A program made the position numbers and the translations under genes. 64,000 bases of DNA, taken from NCBI GenBank assembly GCA_000328365.1, contig KB296270.1:138869-202868 (forward strand), written 5' to 3'. This document shows positions 1 to 12,468 of this stretch, one piece after another (the first letter of the stretch is position 1; the number at the start of each line of letters is the position of its first letter). This DNA comes from Capitella teleta. Lineage: Eukaryota > Annelida > Polychaeta > Capitellidae. Below the pieces are notes generated by a model. It ran no database searches, was not told the DNA's origin, and saw nothing but the letters and a program-made list of their open reading frames with translations.

Positions 1-5
1 TGAAG

Positions 6-205
6 GACTTTTGCGGCTTCAAGAACTCCTCAAAGGCCCCAGTGACACTCCCTTCAAGATCACAGTCCGGCAATTGACGCCAGAAAAAGGCTTGCGCGGT
101 AAAACGGAGGACTACAGACCAATCTTAAAAGAACTTCGAGAGATGGGAGTGATGAGAATTGTCCTCGACTGTCACTGGTCAAAAGTGACCAATATACTTT
201 ACCAG
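6..205 (+). CDS. GRIK-like: Gene 1 exon a (amino-terminal domain)
   Basis: Encodes [16 protein letters not shown] and onward to TNILYQ, the part of the amino-terminal domain that reads LIRLQELIKAP in vertebrate GRIK. The donor is caggtgagtg at 206. The paralog has a phase-1 intron at the matching codon, and bases 4-5 are AG, so the exon probably starts at 6. The frame is also open to base 2, so an exon running upstream of the window is not excluded. Confidence 0.85.
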
Positions 206-3200
206 GTGAGTGACCTACATATCACACGAGAATCAGATCCATACACAGGGGGCATTCCTGCATGCCCAGCGGGCGCCTTTTCATTGAGCATGCATGGGTG
301 CTGCAAGCCATGCGATCCCGTGGCCCGGGCCATTCGTCTCGCGGGATCCATCCTGGCAGTGTACAAACTAATTGCAGCCAGGTTCAACAAGCGTTGCATA
401 ATTGGATTCTCTTTTCGCGCAAACTGTGATCCAGGGCCAATAAGGTGTTACAAAGCCAGCGAGATCCCCTGCAACCGTCTGATTAGTCCATCCACTCTAC
501 GGCGCAAGGTCACATCAGACTTAGCCCAGAAGAAAACGACAGCTCCCCCAGAGACAAACCGCAACAAATGAAATTGAGTCCATTCAGTTCATCTGGAGAC
601 CTCTGAGCAGCAAATCAGCCCTTGACTTGATCCGCAGATCCATATCTCGCTGCTCCTCTTTTCGGATGATCATTTATAACATGCGTTGTCTGTGTTGCTC
701 CCTTGTTTTATGAAGCTGGGTCTCTTGCTGAGTGAGTCCCCCAGGCCATGACCGCTGACAGTTACTCTGTGCCATCCTCCCACTCTGTTTACAAACCATT
801 GCATGGGAAATAAAGAGTGAGATATTATGTGGTTACTGCAGGTTGAATCGCACAGTCGGGACACGTCCTTGCCTATGCATTGTGTTCTGTAATACTCCAC
901 TTCGCTTCTCCGATCAGCTCATTTTCCTACATATGGCATTAGGCATTAGTGTTTGTCATCAACCTGTTGTATTCAAACTGGGGTTAAAAAAAAATATAAA
1001 AAAATTGGACGCCAACAGGCTGCCATTCTATCCAAATAGGAGGTGAGTTATAGGCTACTCACAAATAATTCTCTGTTAAAGGATAATCATGTTTTAAGTA
1101 CTCGCGCAAGAGAAAGGGTAACATTAAAGTAAGTCACATTCTACTGTTAAGATTGGTCATGGTTGCATACTCGTGATTACCTGAATTTAGAGCACGCCGG
1201 AAAGATCCCGTGGAAATTAATTACGACTCGTTGCTGAATGGTTCAATAAATAAATAAATATTGAAAGAATCACAATGCCTCCGAGATGTGCCCTCAATTA
1301 TCTCGACCCCTGGTTCACACATATCAGCGTCCATGGTAGTCATGTGATACCGTAGAAAATTAAATGCGATAATCGTTAGAAGGGCAACCCCAGAATCAAA
1401 CTTTTGGGGTTGCTGCTGGTCATAGCATTTATGTTTCTCTTTGTGTTTACTTAAGATGTGCATAATTGGTGTACTTGATTATTATCGTCTACCACAGCGG
1501 AATTTATTATGAAATGGTGAGTTGTACCAATTACGTCATAATAAGGAGCAGCTAAACTGTGTTACAGGTTTGGTTTGGCAAGAATTAGCATACATAAATA
1601 TCGATTTTGACACGAGGGGATACACTTTGATATTCATGTTAAATATAAATAGGTGATAATAATAACAGCGTTGAACATACGTGCGATTAAAACAATAAAT
1701 GATCAGTCTATACGATACAAATGTATAATTTCGATGATATTCATAGCATCTCAAAGACATGTAAATTAATACCAATATTTGAGTCTTTGAACTTTTTATG
1801 ACGTAGAACCATCATGCTGCATTTGCATGAGCAAGAGGTGGCCGTACTAGTGCGCATAGCAAATGGAAATCTGCGGCTGCCTTTAACAATCTTCTGAGGC
1901 TTTGACAACTGGATTATAATTAGGTTGGCATTTGTTATTTAAATTAGGCATTGTGTATGTGAATGAAACATATTATCGAAAAATAACAATTCGTCAATCA
2001 AATGTCATGATGGCTGAATTGAGCTGGTTATTTGCATCATAAAATAATGATATAATACATGTAATTATATTCGTATCATAAAAGTGGACCAGTCTTGTGT
2101 TCTCTTCTGAGAATTGGTTATCATAGTGTTTAATGATTTCATTGTAATGTTCCAGAACTCGTTTATTCCGTATTGCTTTGATGCGTCATGCACAAGGAAA
2201 ATAACGTTTTGTCTTTGATTACTATTCTAAAAGCGACAACGAATTATCGCGCAGCCCGGGAGCATACGGATGTCATTTAATTGGAATGAACAAATCTTTT
2301 AAAATTTAGATTAAACTTGCACAACATTGCTCCATGATTATGTTTATAATGTTTTTTACTGATGTTACAAGGACATTTGCGACAAACGATATTTTTGAAC
2401 ATTGGTGTGCATTCATTTGTATTTCGAGTATATGCCTTTCTAAGATAGGACTTTCACAGTTATCGCAAATTTCCACACTTCTCCCCATACCACGAGGTTT
2501 TAAACAACCGATGAGCTGGCTTGGATAATGTCAAGTAGTTCAAGATTATTTCACCCGCCATCTATCTTCTATGCTGTTTACAGCCACTCTGAATTAATAA
2601 TCATCCAGAAGATCTGTTGATGTACTAGAGTCTGAGACAAACCCTGCCTTCCTCGTCGTATACGTACCCTCAGGGACAATCACTCTTCTCCCAAAAGCTT
2701 AACCTGCTTTGTGAGCTCCATGTCATGCGAGGCGGCTGTGAATCTAATTTGAGCTTATTTCTTTCCAGGCAATGACCATCAACATGACAACGCAGTATTA
2801 CCATTACATGCTTACAACATTGGTAAGTGAATAAAGCTCGTGTACCGCCAATGAAGCAAAGTACCTTTTCCGGTGCTGCTGCTCTTATAATGAGCTATTA
2901 CGATGTCCATTATGCAATCAATTGAGCAACAGGATTACGTCTATTGGCTCTCAATTGTTGCCGGAGGTTGATACCTGTCTTATGATCTGTAGGATATTGG
3001 GCTCCTCGATTTAGACGACTTCCGATACGGGGGCACCAACATCACTGCCTTCCGCCTGATCAATCCAGCAAGTCCGGTGGTCACCGAGATCACAAATGAT
3101 TGGCGATTTGACCGCAAGTTGACCGGGACCTCTCCCCTGGTCAATGACCTCGGATTTAGTGTGAGTTCACTTTTTTGTTGCTTGCCGCTTGTCAATTCCA

Positions 3201-6200
3201 TGATCTAACATCTTCCCTCTTGTGGGGATCAGAATGCTAGCTCCTCCCCGTGGGGTCCCACCCTGGTATGTGGAAAATATATGTTGTCTTTTAAGCGCAT
3301 GATGGCTGTTCTCCTTGCACCTGTAGTATTTTAAACACGTATATAAAAGTCATAGTGCGTAGTATAGTCGTCTGTCCACTGTTTTGTCATTAATTTGGTT
3401 AATTTTTATAATTACATTAAATTCATGAGCATGCACAATCACGCCTGTTGTAGTGCTTACCTTGAGTTGGATTTGCAGACTGAGACAGCTATGATGTACG
3501 ATGCTGTGCATGTGTTCGCCAAGGCTCTGCACCGAGTCGACATGGCGCAGGCCGTCCAGACAGAGAAGCTTTCATGCACCAAAGAGAAATCATGGCAGGA
3601 TGGAGATTCTTTCTTCAATTACATGAGAATGGTAAGTAAAGAGTTATACGCCATCCTCGATGTTTCAGACAACATTGCAATCCACTACTCCGCTCTTTAA
3701 AAGTCTCTAACCAACAATTTAATCATGAGTCATCGAATACTCATCATTTGTGTAATATTTCAGATCCAACTATCTGGATTGACAGGCCCGATAGAGTTCG
3801 ACGGATATGGGCGACGTAAAACTTTCATTTTGGACCTCGTGGAGATGACGCAGAAAGGAATGGAGCAAGTAAGTGAGCGAGATGACCGAACGAGGCGAGG
3901 GCGAGCTCCTTGAGAAGTCTTATCTCGATGGCTTTGAGCCGATCGCTCACGACCAGGGGGACCGCTCCGCCTGTTTTATGGCCGATTGCTTGCAATTCTG
4001 TCACAATAAATCTGACGACAAAGATGATCTGATGTCAGTCAGGGATTCGGACCAAAAAACCCAAACAATGAGCTCACCGTTGCAAGCCCGCACACAGGAT
4101 GCGGACGTGTATCATAGAGCTTATAATTGTGGAGTCGATGTGACCCTGCCATAGACATGCATAGTGCATGTTGATAGCGCTGCGATTGAGCTGAGCCTTG
4201 CAACGAGGATCCTTGATCAAAGCGCGCAGGTTATCGGCTTTGTTTTCACACCACGTGCGCGTGTTTACGCTGAAGTCTTGGGTGTTTCCTTGGCAAAGTG
4301 CTTATGGGCGTTACGCCACGATAATAATCGCACTTGGCGATTGCCCACTGTGTTGTTTCCTCTCCCGTGTTATGCATGTTGCAAGAGCTCTAAATTTTGT
4401 CTTTGCTCATTTGTTAGGCAGAAAACACTCGCTCGCAGCCGTAATGCATGTGATTACGAGCGAGTCATTTCTCATCGTGGCATCACAGCGCGTGATGAAC
4501 GGCGCTGACGACATGAACACATTGTGAATGTCTGATTGATACATCTCTATCATGCTAAGCAAACAAGCTGGGCTGATGAGGCGACGACATGAAGGCAGTA
4601 AAGCATCTGCCGAAAGCGGATTGCGTTTATGCTCCACTCGAGCATTAAGATGGTCCAGCGGCGCATTAAGGTATCAATTGGTCTGCTCAATGCGCCGTTC
4701 AATTGGGCACAAAGCCAGGGCGCTGGACAGGTTTCCTCTTCCCTGCGCCGATCCATCAGGACTGCTGTGTCTAATACTCGCCGATCCTCTGACCCGCAGA
4801 GACGCCGGGAAAAAGAAGAAGAGAGATTCCCATTCGTATCCCGATGTAATGAACGTTGTGAAATTCATTTGAATGCTGTTCTCTTGAGTCCACTGTATAT
4901 TAAATCTCACTTAGCATTATCAGCAATATTGTATTCAACTGCATCCCATTTACTGACCTCTAAGAAGGGGCAAGGGGCCGCGTTCGACTTGCAGATCTTC
5001 CGTTCCCTGGAGTACGTGTAATACCGAGAGACAACCAGGACTGAGGAGAATATATACGAGAGAGCGCCAAAAGAGAAACAGAAGCTTTGCCGGTGGGTCA
5101 TTCACAAATCACGACAAGTCCAATTAAGGGGAAAATGCAGAGAAGGGAAGGAGTGTCTCTTGCAATGACTGCTGACTGCGTACGTTGCATGAATTATTAG
5201 TAGTGCGTGGTTACGAGTCGTCAGCAATCAGCGCTTTAATATTATTGGGCAGCATTTGTCTCAGTAGGCGCATTGTAGGGGAGCATTGAGTATTCATACG
5301 TTAATTTAGTCGTGATCAAACCGACCGAGCAGATTTCTCCGCTGGGCATTGACCCTGCAGAGGGTCAGGGACAACTTAGACCATCATCAGGTGCAAATGA
5401 TCATCACCAGGGACAACGTCCGTTGTGGGTGCTTTTTTTTTCTTGTGCTTGGTACAAAAGGAACCCAAGATGTGCTCAAGCACAAGTAACAATGTCTTGG
5501 GAAAGTTTCCTAATTGCAATTACTGCTGACCTTTCAAATTCTTCTATTCGTTTGCAGGTCGGTCATTGGAAGCCAGACGGTGGCTTGAATATCACGAAAA
5601 ACTTCACAAAATCCATGGAACAGCTGGCCGACAACTTAAAGAACCAGACGTTGGTGGTTACCACAATTCTGGTGAGGCACGCCTCATGCCAAGTACTCTT
5701 TTAGTTCTCGCAAATTGCTACCTCATCAATTTGTAAACTATGTCTGCAAACATCTCCGATCAGCTTAACCTTTGCATGGCAACGCAACACTACTGAGTTG
5801 AGCTTCTTCATCTGGCGGTGCGAATGCATCCTAACGATTTGACTCCGTCGCAGATGTCTGTTGCTTCATCTCTTACCTAGCTGTGTTTTTATGGCAACGT
5901 CTGTTTTCAATTTCACACCTGTTTGATGCTCAGACCCAAATCCAACAGAATCGTAAGACCTCGTTAAGGCCTACAGTTGGCAAAACTTAACCCGCTTGGT
6001 ATTCATATCGAAATGCACCCTAAGGCTCTCAATATAATGGGGTCTGGAATATATCAATCATATCCCACATCACAATATCTGCTGGAATGATCACTGCCCT
6101 CTATACATCATTGCTATTCATCATTTAGAATCATTCATCATGATTCTGCTGTTATCCTGCAGGAGGACCCATATGTGATGATCAAAGAGGATCCTGAGAA

Positions 6201-9200
6201 AAGGCTCAGAGGCAACGATCGGTACGAGGGCTACTGCGTCGACCTGCTTAAAGACATTGCGAAGCTTCTGCATTTCAATTACACCATCAAAGAAGTCGCC
6301 GATGGCACGTACGGGTCAAAGGAGGATAACGACGAATGGACGGGAATGGTGCGAGAGCTGATGGACAAGGTGAGCTTGGCGGTTATAAGACTTCACACAA
6401 ACTCATTACAACTCCATCACAACCAATTTGTCTCTTACTGACGGGTTTTATTACTATTACAGAAAGCCGACCTGGCAGTGGCTTCGCTGACGATTTCCTG
6501 GGTTCGCGAGCAGGTTATTGACTTCACAAAGCCTTTCATGAATCTCGGCATCAGCATCATCTTCAAGAAGCCGGAGAAAAAAAACCCAAGTCTGTTCTCT
6601 TTCTTGTCGCCGCTCTCGTTTGAGATCTGGATCTACATGGTGGCAGCGTACCTTGCTGTCAGCTTCACGATGTTCGTTCTTGCCAGATTCAGCCCTTATG
6701 AGTGGTACAACCCACACCCATGTAACCCAGATTGTGATGTAGTGGAAAATCAATTCACACTCATAAACAGTCTTTGGTTTACGATCGGATCCTTGATGCA
6801 ACAAGGTGATTTCAATATTATATATTAAGTAAGGTTGTAATTAATTATCATATTTTATGAGTACAGTAATAATTCATATTTTATGAGTACATTTTGTCTG
6901 TCTGTCTGCTGCTGTCTTATTCTTCAACCCACCACCTTTGCAATCCTCTTGAACTTTGAAGACCTTCTTTCCAGTCAAATACGCTCTTAATGTAATTTTC
7001 TGACCACCCGAGAAGAAGCCATCCGAGTGTCAAAATATCAAACGAGAAAGGGGGAAGGGGGTGTTGGGGAATTACCCTTGTAAACTGCCCAACATCGACA
7101 CCACTACGAACAATCGGGAGCTCTAGCAACCATCTCCCAATGTACGCTCCAAGTAGGAATAATTCACTAATCCCAAAGGTTCTGTTGCTGGCCATATTCT
7201 ATGGTTGCTGGCTGCCAATTTTAGAGGGAACTCAGCTGCGACGTGTGCGCATGTGCAGTGACAAATAAGATCAGAAAGCGCGCGTGATGTTCGCATTGGT
7301 GGTCGTGTAATCCATCCGATGCCACAAATAAGTTTTGCTCCTTTCTTTTCGCACTGAGCCCAAATGAAATCAAATAATATATTTTGACATTTGCAGGGTG
7401 TGAGATCGCCCCTCGAGCAACGTCCACCCGGGTGGTCAGTACAATGTGGTGGTTCTTTACGCTCATCATGATCTCATCATACACTGCTAACCTGGCGGCC
7501 TTCTTGACCGTGGAGAGGATGACGTCACCGATCGAAAATGCTGACGATCTGTCGAAACAAACTGAAATCAAATATGGCTCCGTGTATGGCGGTTCCACTA
7601 TGACATTCTTTAAGGTGACGCAAATTAATTACTTTTCCCCGTGATCAATTTCCGTCCCTATCTCTTATCTCCTTCTCCGTGCTTCTCTCATTACGGTTGC
7701 ATGATGGGCCTAGAATCTTCGTGACTTTCGATTTGTTGTCTCTGACAATGGAGATAGGATCGATGTCCATTTTATCAGGCGAAATTGATATCTTTTGTCC
7801 ACTTTGGCTTAGTCCCCTCTCGTAATCCTTGATCAGGTCAACATTGACTGTGTAGTCATCTGATAAGAGAAAGAGTAACAACACTACTTGCGTAATATCA
7901 TTTGATGGAAGAGTGAGTGCAAATGGAAAGCCTTGGTCTATATATTTCACATATGCCTTTCCACCGTGATATCTCAAAGATATCACAAAACCGATAAGAA
8001 CTCACAATTATGAGATTTTAGATCTACTATTCATACTTTCAGTCTTCAAAGATTCAGACTTATCAGCGAATGTGGAACTACATGGCCTCAGCAAAACCAT
8101 CGGTTTTTGTGAATTCGACGAAAGAAGGAATTGAACGCGTCATGAAAGGGAATTATGCATATCTGTTGGAGTCCACTATGAACGAATACATCACAGAACG
8201 CAACTGTGAGCTGATGCAAGTCGGTGGAATGCTCGACTCAAAAGGCTACGGCATAGGAACCCCGATGGGTGAGTTTGATTGGTTCGTCGCGCAACAGGTT
8301 ATAATTCTACGAACGATACAATGGCAGTGAATGGTACAATGGTATGAGTCGACTCTTGTTTGACATTGGGAATGAACGAGAAGAGCGTTGTGGGGGTGAT
8401 TAGTCCAGATTTATTTTATGATTTCCTGGCTAATATGTATTGTTAATTTTGCCATACTTTGTCGTCATACATCTGTATGCAGGTATATACACATCACCAC
8501 AATAAAAATTTAATAAAAAGCACAGAAATCCAAAGCAACCCAATGAAAAGACTTTAATTAAATATGCCTGTGTGTGCACGTATTTGACAGACCTGCGCTT
8601 GAAGTGGGGCTCCTAAATGGAATGAGTTTTAAGCCTTTATTCAAGCCCTCCGTTGCAATGTTTTATATGCTGCTCTGTCAAACTGCATATAATGCCTTAA
8701 TTATAGACGTGTGATCCAAAAGCTCTCGCTGAAATATTCAGTTTTATTGCGACCGTTATAATTTTGAACAATTTAGATAGTTGCCCTATTGATATAACTA
8801 TTGATCTACCTATTAGGATATATTGATTTGGATACAAAATGGACATTAATTTAATTTCAATAAGCATAAAAGCGTTGGACGAAACGTGGGCTCCATTATC
8901 ATAGAACTAATATTCTATTCGGGTCAATAGTTTTGCTAAGTTGGGTGGTTCACAACTTGAATGTAATTCCTGACTCCGGCATTTAGGGGTTCTTTGCATA
9001 AACAATAAATAAACAAACATTATAGTGCTTATGATTATGAATTTTTGATGTGATTAACTATAATGATAAAATAATAAACGTGTTTTCATGACATTCAACA
9101 CAACAGCAACTGGACACATTTAGCGTATTAGATAATTGACCATATTCAAAACGACCCAACCCACAATAACAGCATCTATCAGCCATGAATATTGCAGAGG

Positions 9201-10206
9201 CTTTCGGCAGTGTGTACAACAATTGAGAAATTCAGACAATACATGTCCCGAGCGCTATTACGGAGCTGCCTGCTGTTTGCTTTGCGCATCGGTGCGTTCG
9301 AACAAAGAGCACGTGCTCTTCCATACCTGCTTGGAAAACAATCCTTCAGCAACACGGGGCATAAATCATGGAATAGAAACACTTTCGAATGACCCGGGTA
9401 ATCTTGCAAGACGTGATGAACTGAGGTATTAAGGCAATGCGGTTCGAGATAAGGGAATCACCAGTCGACGGAAAACCTTCCCTCCAAGGTTGTTCCGTCT
9501 CATTCCTCAGGTATTGCAGTGAAGGTCATGCCGTCTGCTCAAATGGTTTGCTCCAATCACCCAGCGAGCACTCTTAGTGATTGCCCCGTCTACTGACTGC
9601 CAATCTCCCACGATGCAATCATTACCTTACCATGCACATGGGCCATCCAGAGTGATTATAATACCAGCTTAATATTTTCCAGGATCTCCCTACAGGGATC
9701 TCATATCCGATGCGATCCTTAAGCTGCAGGAGGGTCAAAGTTTACAGATGCTTTACAACAAATGGTGGAAGGAGAAGGGAGGGGCTGGGCATTGCATCCC
9801 GGATGACAAGAACAAGAAGGACGCAAATGCTCTCGCCATCGCCAATGTTGGCGGTGTCTTCGTCGTCCTCGTCGCCGGCCTCATCCTCTCTCTCGTTGTC
9901 TCGCTGCTTGAATTCGTCTGGAAGTCCCACCGGTCGACCGACCCGGATAAGGTACAGTGTTCAAGACAACATTCAAACGGAACTATAAACTTAATCATCG
10001 TTGTTTCATTTCAGCCCCCTGTTTGCCAGGAGATGGCAGAGGAGTTCAGGTTCGCAATGCAATGTTTCGGGTCATCGACGAAACCAGTCAAACGATCACG
10101 CAAAATTTCCGCGGTTGAGCACTTGGAGGGCAACGGACTAACGATGCCGCTCAGCGGGTACCCCATGCACAACCACTCAGTGCCCATCAAAGACATCTAC
10201 ACATGA
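6..10206 (+). CDS. GRIK-like: Kainate-type ionotropic glutamate receptor, gene 1 (5' end outside window)
   Basis: Glutamate-gated cation channel subunit of the plasma membrane. Twelve exons can be joined in one frame: 6-205, 2769-2822, 2993-3160, 3479-3631, 3764-3868, 5558-5671, 6163-6369, 6463-6805, 7397-7614, 8043-8268, 9683-9951, 10015-10206. They give about 750 residues. Order: rest of the amino-terminal domain (to about residue 255), S1 (EDPYVM to the VREQVIDF region), M1, pore loop with LMQQ, M3 with [16 protein letters not shown]2 with GGST and YLLEST, M4 with [17 protein letters not shown], and a cytoplasmic tail ending KDIYT. Agonist-contact Arg (VRE), the Ser-Thr pair (GGST) and Glu (LES) are present. 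[15 protein letters not shown] and MQQ favour kainate over NMDA type; the split from AMPA rests on overall resemblance. About 170 N-terminal residues are missing at the window edge. It converges on a paralog at 12469-22943. Confidence 0.93.
206..2768 (+). other. Gene 1 intron, 2.6 kb
   Basis: AT-rich intron between donor gtgagt (206) and acceptor tttccag (ends 2768). I see no coding exon, RNA gene or recognisable mobile element in it. Confidence 0.7.
2769..2822 (+). CDS. GRIK-like: Gene 1 exon b (54 nt)
   Basis: Encodes [18 protein letters not shown], matching the ALAMGMMTEYYHYIFTTL-type segment of GRIK amino-terminal domains. Acceptor tttccag, donor gtaagt, phase 0 on both sides. The paralog exon 19046-19099 has the same length. 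Confidence 0.92.
2993..3160 (+). CDS. GRIK-like: Gene 1 exon c (amino-terminal domain)
   Basis: 168 nt, phase 0 to phase 0. Encodes [20 protein letters not shown] and on to VNDLGFS; the ITAFRLIN segment matches the TGFRILN region of GRIK. Donor gtgagt. Confidence 0.9.
3479..3631 (+). CDS. GRIK-like: Gene 1 exon d (amino-terminal domain)
   Basis: 153 nt, the same length as the paralog exon 18252-18404. Begins [17 protein letters not shown], the [17 protein letters not shown] motif, and ends FFNYMRM. Acceptor tttgcag, donor gtaagt. Confidence 0.93.
3764..3868 (+). CDS. GRIK-like: Gene 1 exon e (amino-terminal domain)
   Basis: 105 nt. Encodes [12 protein letters not shown] and on to KGMEQ, the EGLTGRITF region. 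Acceptor atttcag, donor gtaagt. Confidence 0.92.
3869..5557 (+). other. Gene 1 intron, 1.7 kb
   Basis: Several reading frames stay open by chance around 4160-4760 but have no recognisable protein content. I see no repeat or RNA gene. The paralog has only 48 nt at this intron position. Confidence 0.7.
5558..5671 (+). CDS. GRIK-like: Gene 1 exon f (link to ligand-binding domain)
   Basis: 114 nt. Encodes [16 protein letters not shown] and ends [10 protein letters not shown], the conserved LIVTTIL strand entering S1. Acceptor tttgcag, donor gtgagg. Confidence 0.93.
6163..6369 (+). CDS. GRIK-like: Gene 1 exon g (ligand-binding lobe S1)
   Basis: 207 nt. Encodes [29 protein letters not shown] and [12 protein letters not shown], all S1 signatures of AMPA/kainate receptors. 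Acceptor cctgcag, donor gtgagc. Confidence 0.95.
6463..6805 (+). CDS. GRIK-like: Gene 1 exon h (end of S1, M1, pore loop)
   Basis: 343 nt, ending in phase 1. Encodes [35 protein letters not shown]1 ([20 protein letters not shown]) and the pore loop [12 protein letters not shown]. The codon at the Q/R editing position of vertebrate subunits is Gln in the genome. The donor at 6806 (gtgatt) is weak and lies directly after the pore glutamines. Confidence 0.95.
7397..7614 (+). CDS. GRIK-like: Gene 1 exon i (M3 and start of S2)
   Basis: 218 nt. Encodes [22 protein letters not shown]3 with [16 protein letters not shown], and S2 up to GGSTMTFFK. Acceptor tttgcag, donor gtgacg. Exons h and i together (561 nt) equal the single fused exon of the paralog. 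Confidence 0.94.
8043..8268 (+). CDS. GRIK-like: Gene 1 exon j (S2)
   Basis: 226 nt, identical in length to the paralog exon. Encodes [26 protein letters not shown] (agonist Glu in LES) and [10 protein letters not shown]. The Met of GTPM corresponds to GluK2 Met770. Ends in phase 1, donor gtgagt. Confidence 0.94.
8269..9682 (+). other. Gene 1 intron, 1.4 kb
   Basis: AT-rich sequence. Open frames around 9136-9430 on both strands carry no recognisable protein. No repeat family is recognised. Confidence 0.7.
9683..9951 (+). CDS. GRIK-like: Gene 1 exon k (end of S2 and M4)
   Basis: 269 nt. Encodes [30 protein letters not shown] and M4 ([20 protein letters not shown]) followed by [12 protein letters not shown]. 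The Arg-Asp pair of PYRD, part of the kainate anion site, is present. Donor gtacag. Confidence 0.94.
10015..10206 (+). CDS. GRIK-like: Gene 1 exon l (cytoplasmic tail and stop)
   Basis: 192 nt including TGA at 10204-10206. Begins [20 protein letters not shown], matching the EELRMSLKC segment after M4 in GRIK, and ends VPIKDIYT. Acceptor atttcag. No hydrophobic-terminal class I PDZ ligand is seen. Confidence 0.9.
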   Translation, partial: PPVCQEMAEEFRFAMQCFGSSTKPVKRSRKISAVEHLEGNGLTMPLSGYPMHNHSVPIKDIYT

Positions 10207-10696
10207 CACATTATTGTGAACAGTGTGCCCAGAAAGAGTCACAGAATGAACGGTTGCTATACCTTCATCGTCACACACAACGTCTTCCACTCGTGCGCTC
10301 ATCCGGTGTACATTCAGATCTTCTATTTTCTAATCGCTATGTCAATCATAGAGGACTCGGCGGCGTCTCCATTTAGTGACATCATAATGCACCTCTGTCT
10401 CGTCGAGATGGACGGCCCGTGGTGCTGGGACATTATGGTCACTTGTATTGCACCAGAAGAACACAATGCTTTTTATTCTGACCCTATTATGCTCTGGTGC
10501 TACCCTTCAATCGTCGGCTGATGCTTCGTTCGGTTTTGTTTTCTTCAAATTTGTGTGTGTTTCGTATCTTATATGTTAATTGGTCATGTGATATTATTTA
10601 AAATGATGCTGCTAATTTATTAATTGAACTTTTGTGTGACTATGCTGACTACATCATAATTATAGATTTGCCGCATTCAATTATTTATCATATATG

Positions 10697-10702
10697 AATA
10701 AA
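10697..10702 (+). terminator. Candidate poly(A) signal of gene 1
   Basis: AATAAA, 491 nt past the gene 1 stop and the first such hexamer I see there. This is position-based inference without cDNA support. Confidence 0.45.
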
Positions 10703-12122
10703 AATGGTTAAATTGGAGCCAATGATAACATAGAACAAATTATGCCTTGATTCGTTTGCCTGTGTGTTTTCAAATCTGGCCACAAACCGACATAATGGTT
10801 TGTCAATCAGGAGATCCGCTGGCATGGATACACCAACTAGCACTGCAGAGGTATTTATTTCACCGCTGCAGAACAATTATTTCCATAACATTCTTAGAAG
10901 CAACAATCATGTAAATGTTTCGAGAATTTATGTTTCCATTGTTGTTCAACCCACCCGGATGCTAGACATACACCATCCCCGTACAAAATAACAATTCCTC
11001 ATACCGTATAGTCTCCCTTTGTAAAATGGAGTCGATCCACATAATAAGTTCAGCCATTGGACGCTGGTAATGGGTATAGCAATAAGTGCGCACTAATGAG
11101 GTCCTTCTCCAAGCAACTCTTAATGAGATGTATCGTTATTATGCGTAGATAACTTCTGCATAATTATATGTAACGTGACAGTCTGGGTTATATTTACCTC
11201 ATCCCCATGATATGAACTATGCATTACGTACTCTTAGTTATAAATGTTATGTCGACATAGACAAAGAAATCATATAAACGTCTGATTGGCTGCCGAGGGT
11301 CACGTGGTATTATGTTTCTCTGTACATTGTATTTCAATAATAAATGAGTCTGACGTTTCAACAGACTGAGGACAGAATTGGTTGTGAATACGTATATATT
11401 AATCGTGCATCCATTATTGCATGGCCGCGGCGTTATTACAATTACACAGACTGTCATACCAAGTATACAACATTATATAAAAATCATTATCATTATCAAT
11501 GTATTCACTAAAATGATCCGACAATTCTATCGATGGCTACCATTTGATGTTAAGCACTTTCATGTTTCATAATTTGCAGATTAGGAAATGGATTAACACA
11601 TCTTAATCAGTATTTTCTCCGGCAATGTAAACTGATAACACCATGATAATGTTTTGTATACCAAACATATTCAGGAGGAAAGATGTTGCATCGTTTTCAT
11701 ACGAACAAATAAGCCTTGAACTGAAGTGTTGATAGCTTCTCTTGCTCTGAAGTTGAGCTTCTATTTCAGCTGCATGAAGATGTTAATTCGCTTAGCTCTG
11801 AGGACGGCCTACAAAAGGCATTCTTAAATACGTACCGCGTCGAACCTTCTCCTGCTCCCTGGGCACCCATAGCTGAGCATCTTCAACACTTTGCATGCAG
11901 ATCTGCTCCGTGGGTGGATCACATACCTTTACTACGTACATTGGGGTCATGTGACCAGTTGTGGGTTCAAACACGTGGAGACTTATTTTGAATGGATCCC
12001 AAGAAAATGAGTGCTGATTTATTGATGCATGAGATATATTGATGGCTATCACCAATCATATAATGTTTAATTCAGCACAGAAAAGCCTGCAATTTAGAGG
12101 TGAGCATGGGCAATGTCATGAT

Positions 12123-12128
12123 TTTATT
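12123..12128 (-). terminator. Candidate poly(A) signal of gene 2
   Basis: Reads AATAAA on the minus strand, about 340 nt past the gene 2 stop. A second copy lies at 12018-12023. Confidence 0.4.
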
Positions 12129-12468
12129 ATATGAAAATGGTGCGCATTGCAGACACACAATTGCTTCACTCGATCATAAAGAATAACAACGCACCAATAA
12201 AAAGACAATATTGTTATGAGCACACATCAAAATCTATAAGAACTCAGTTCATATTATTAGGAACAGGAAAAATGGTGAGTGATTATCAGATGATACGCAA
12301 CTTGTTTCGATGTCGTCTCTTGAAATCCTCACAACCGAATACGGGTACGCGAAAAATGTACCTTCAGAACCAGATGCGTCGACTACGCCATCTAGATTAA
12401 AGAAACCCCACCGGAGGGGCCCACAGGGAGTGATGACGTCATAAGTTTGTGCTGGAGTTCCTCTGGCG

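Larger units (their letters stand above)
10207..12468. other. Intergenic region between the two convergent receptor genes
   Basis: About 2.26 kb holding the two 3' UTRs. No coding region is recognised. The sequence turns AT-rich after about 10550. Candidate poly(A) signals lie at 10697 (+) and at 12123 and 12018 (-). Confidence 0.75.

Noticed and set aside
4160-5021. Overlapping open frames on both strands inside a gene 1 intron
   Set aside because: No conserved motif, and the exon chain of gene 1 is complete without them.
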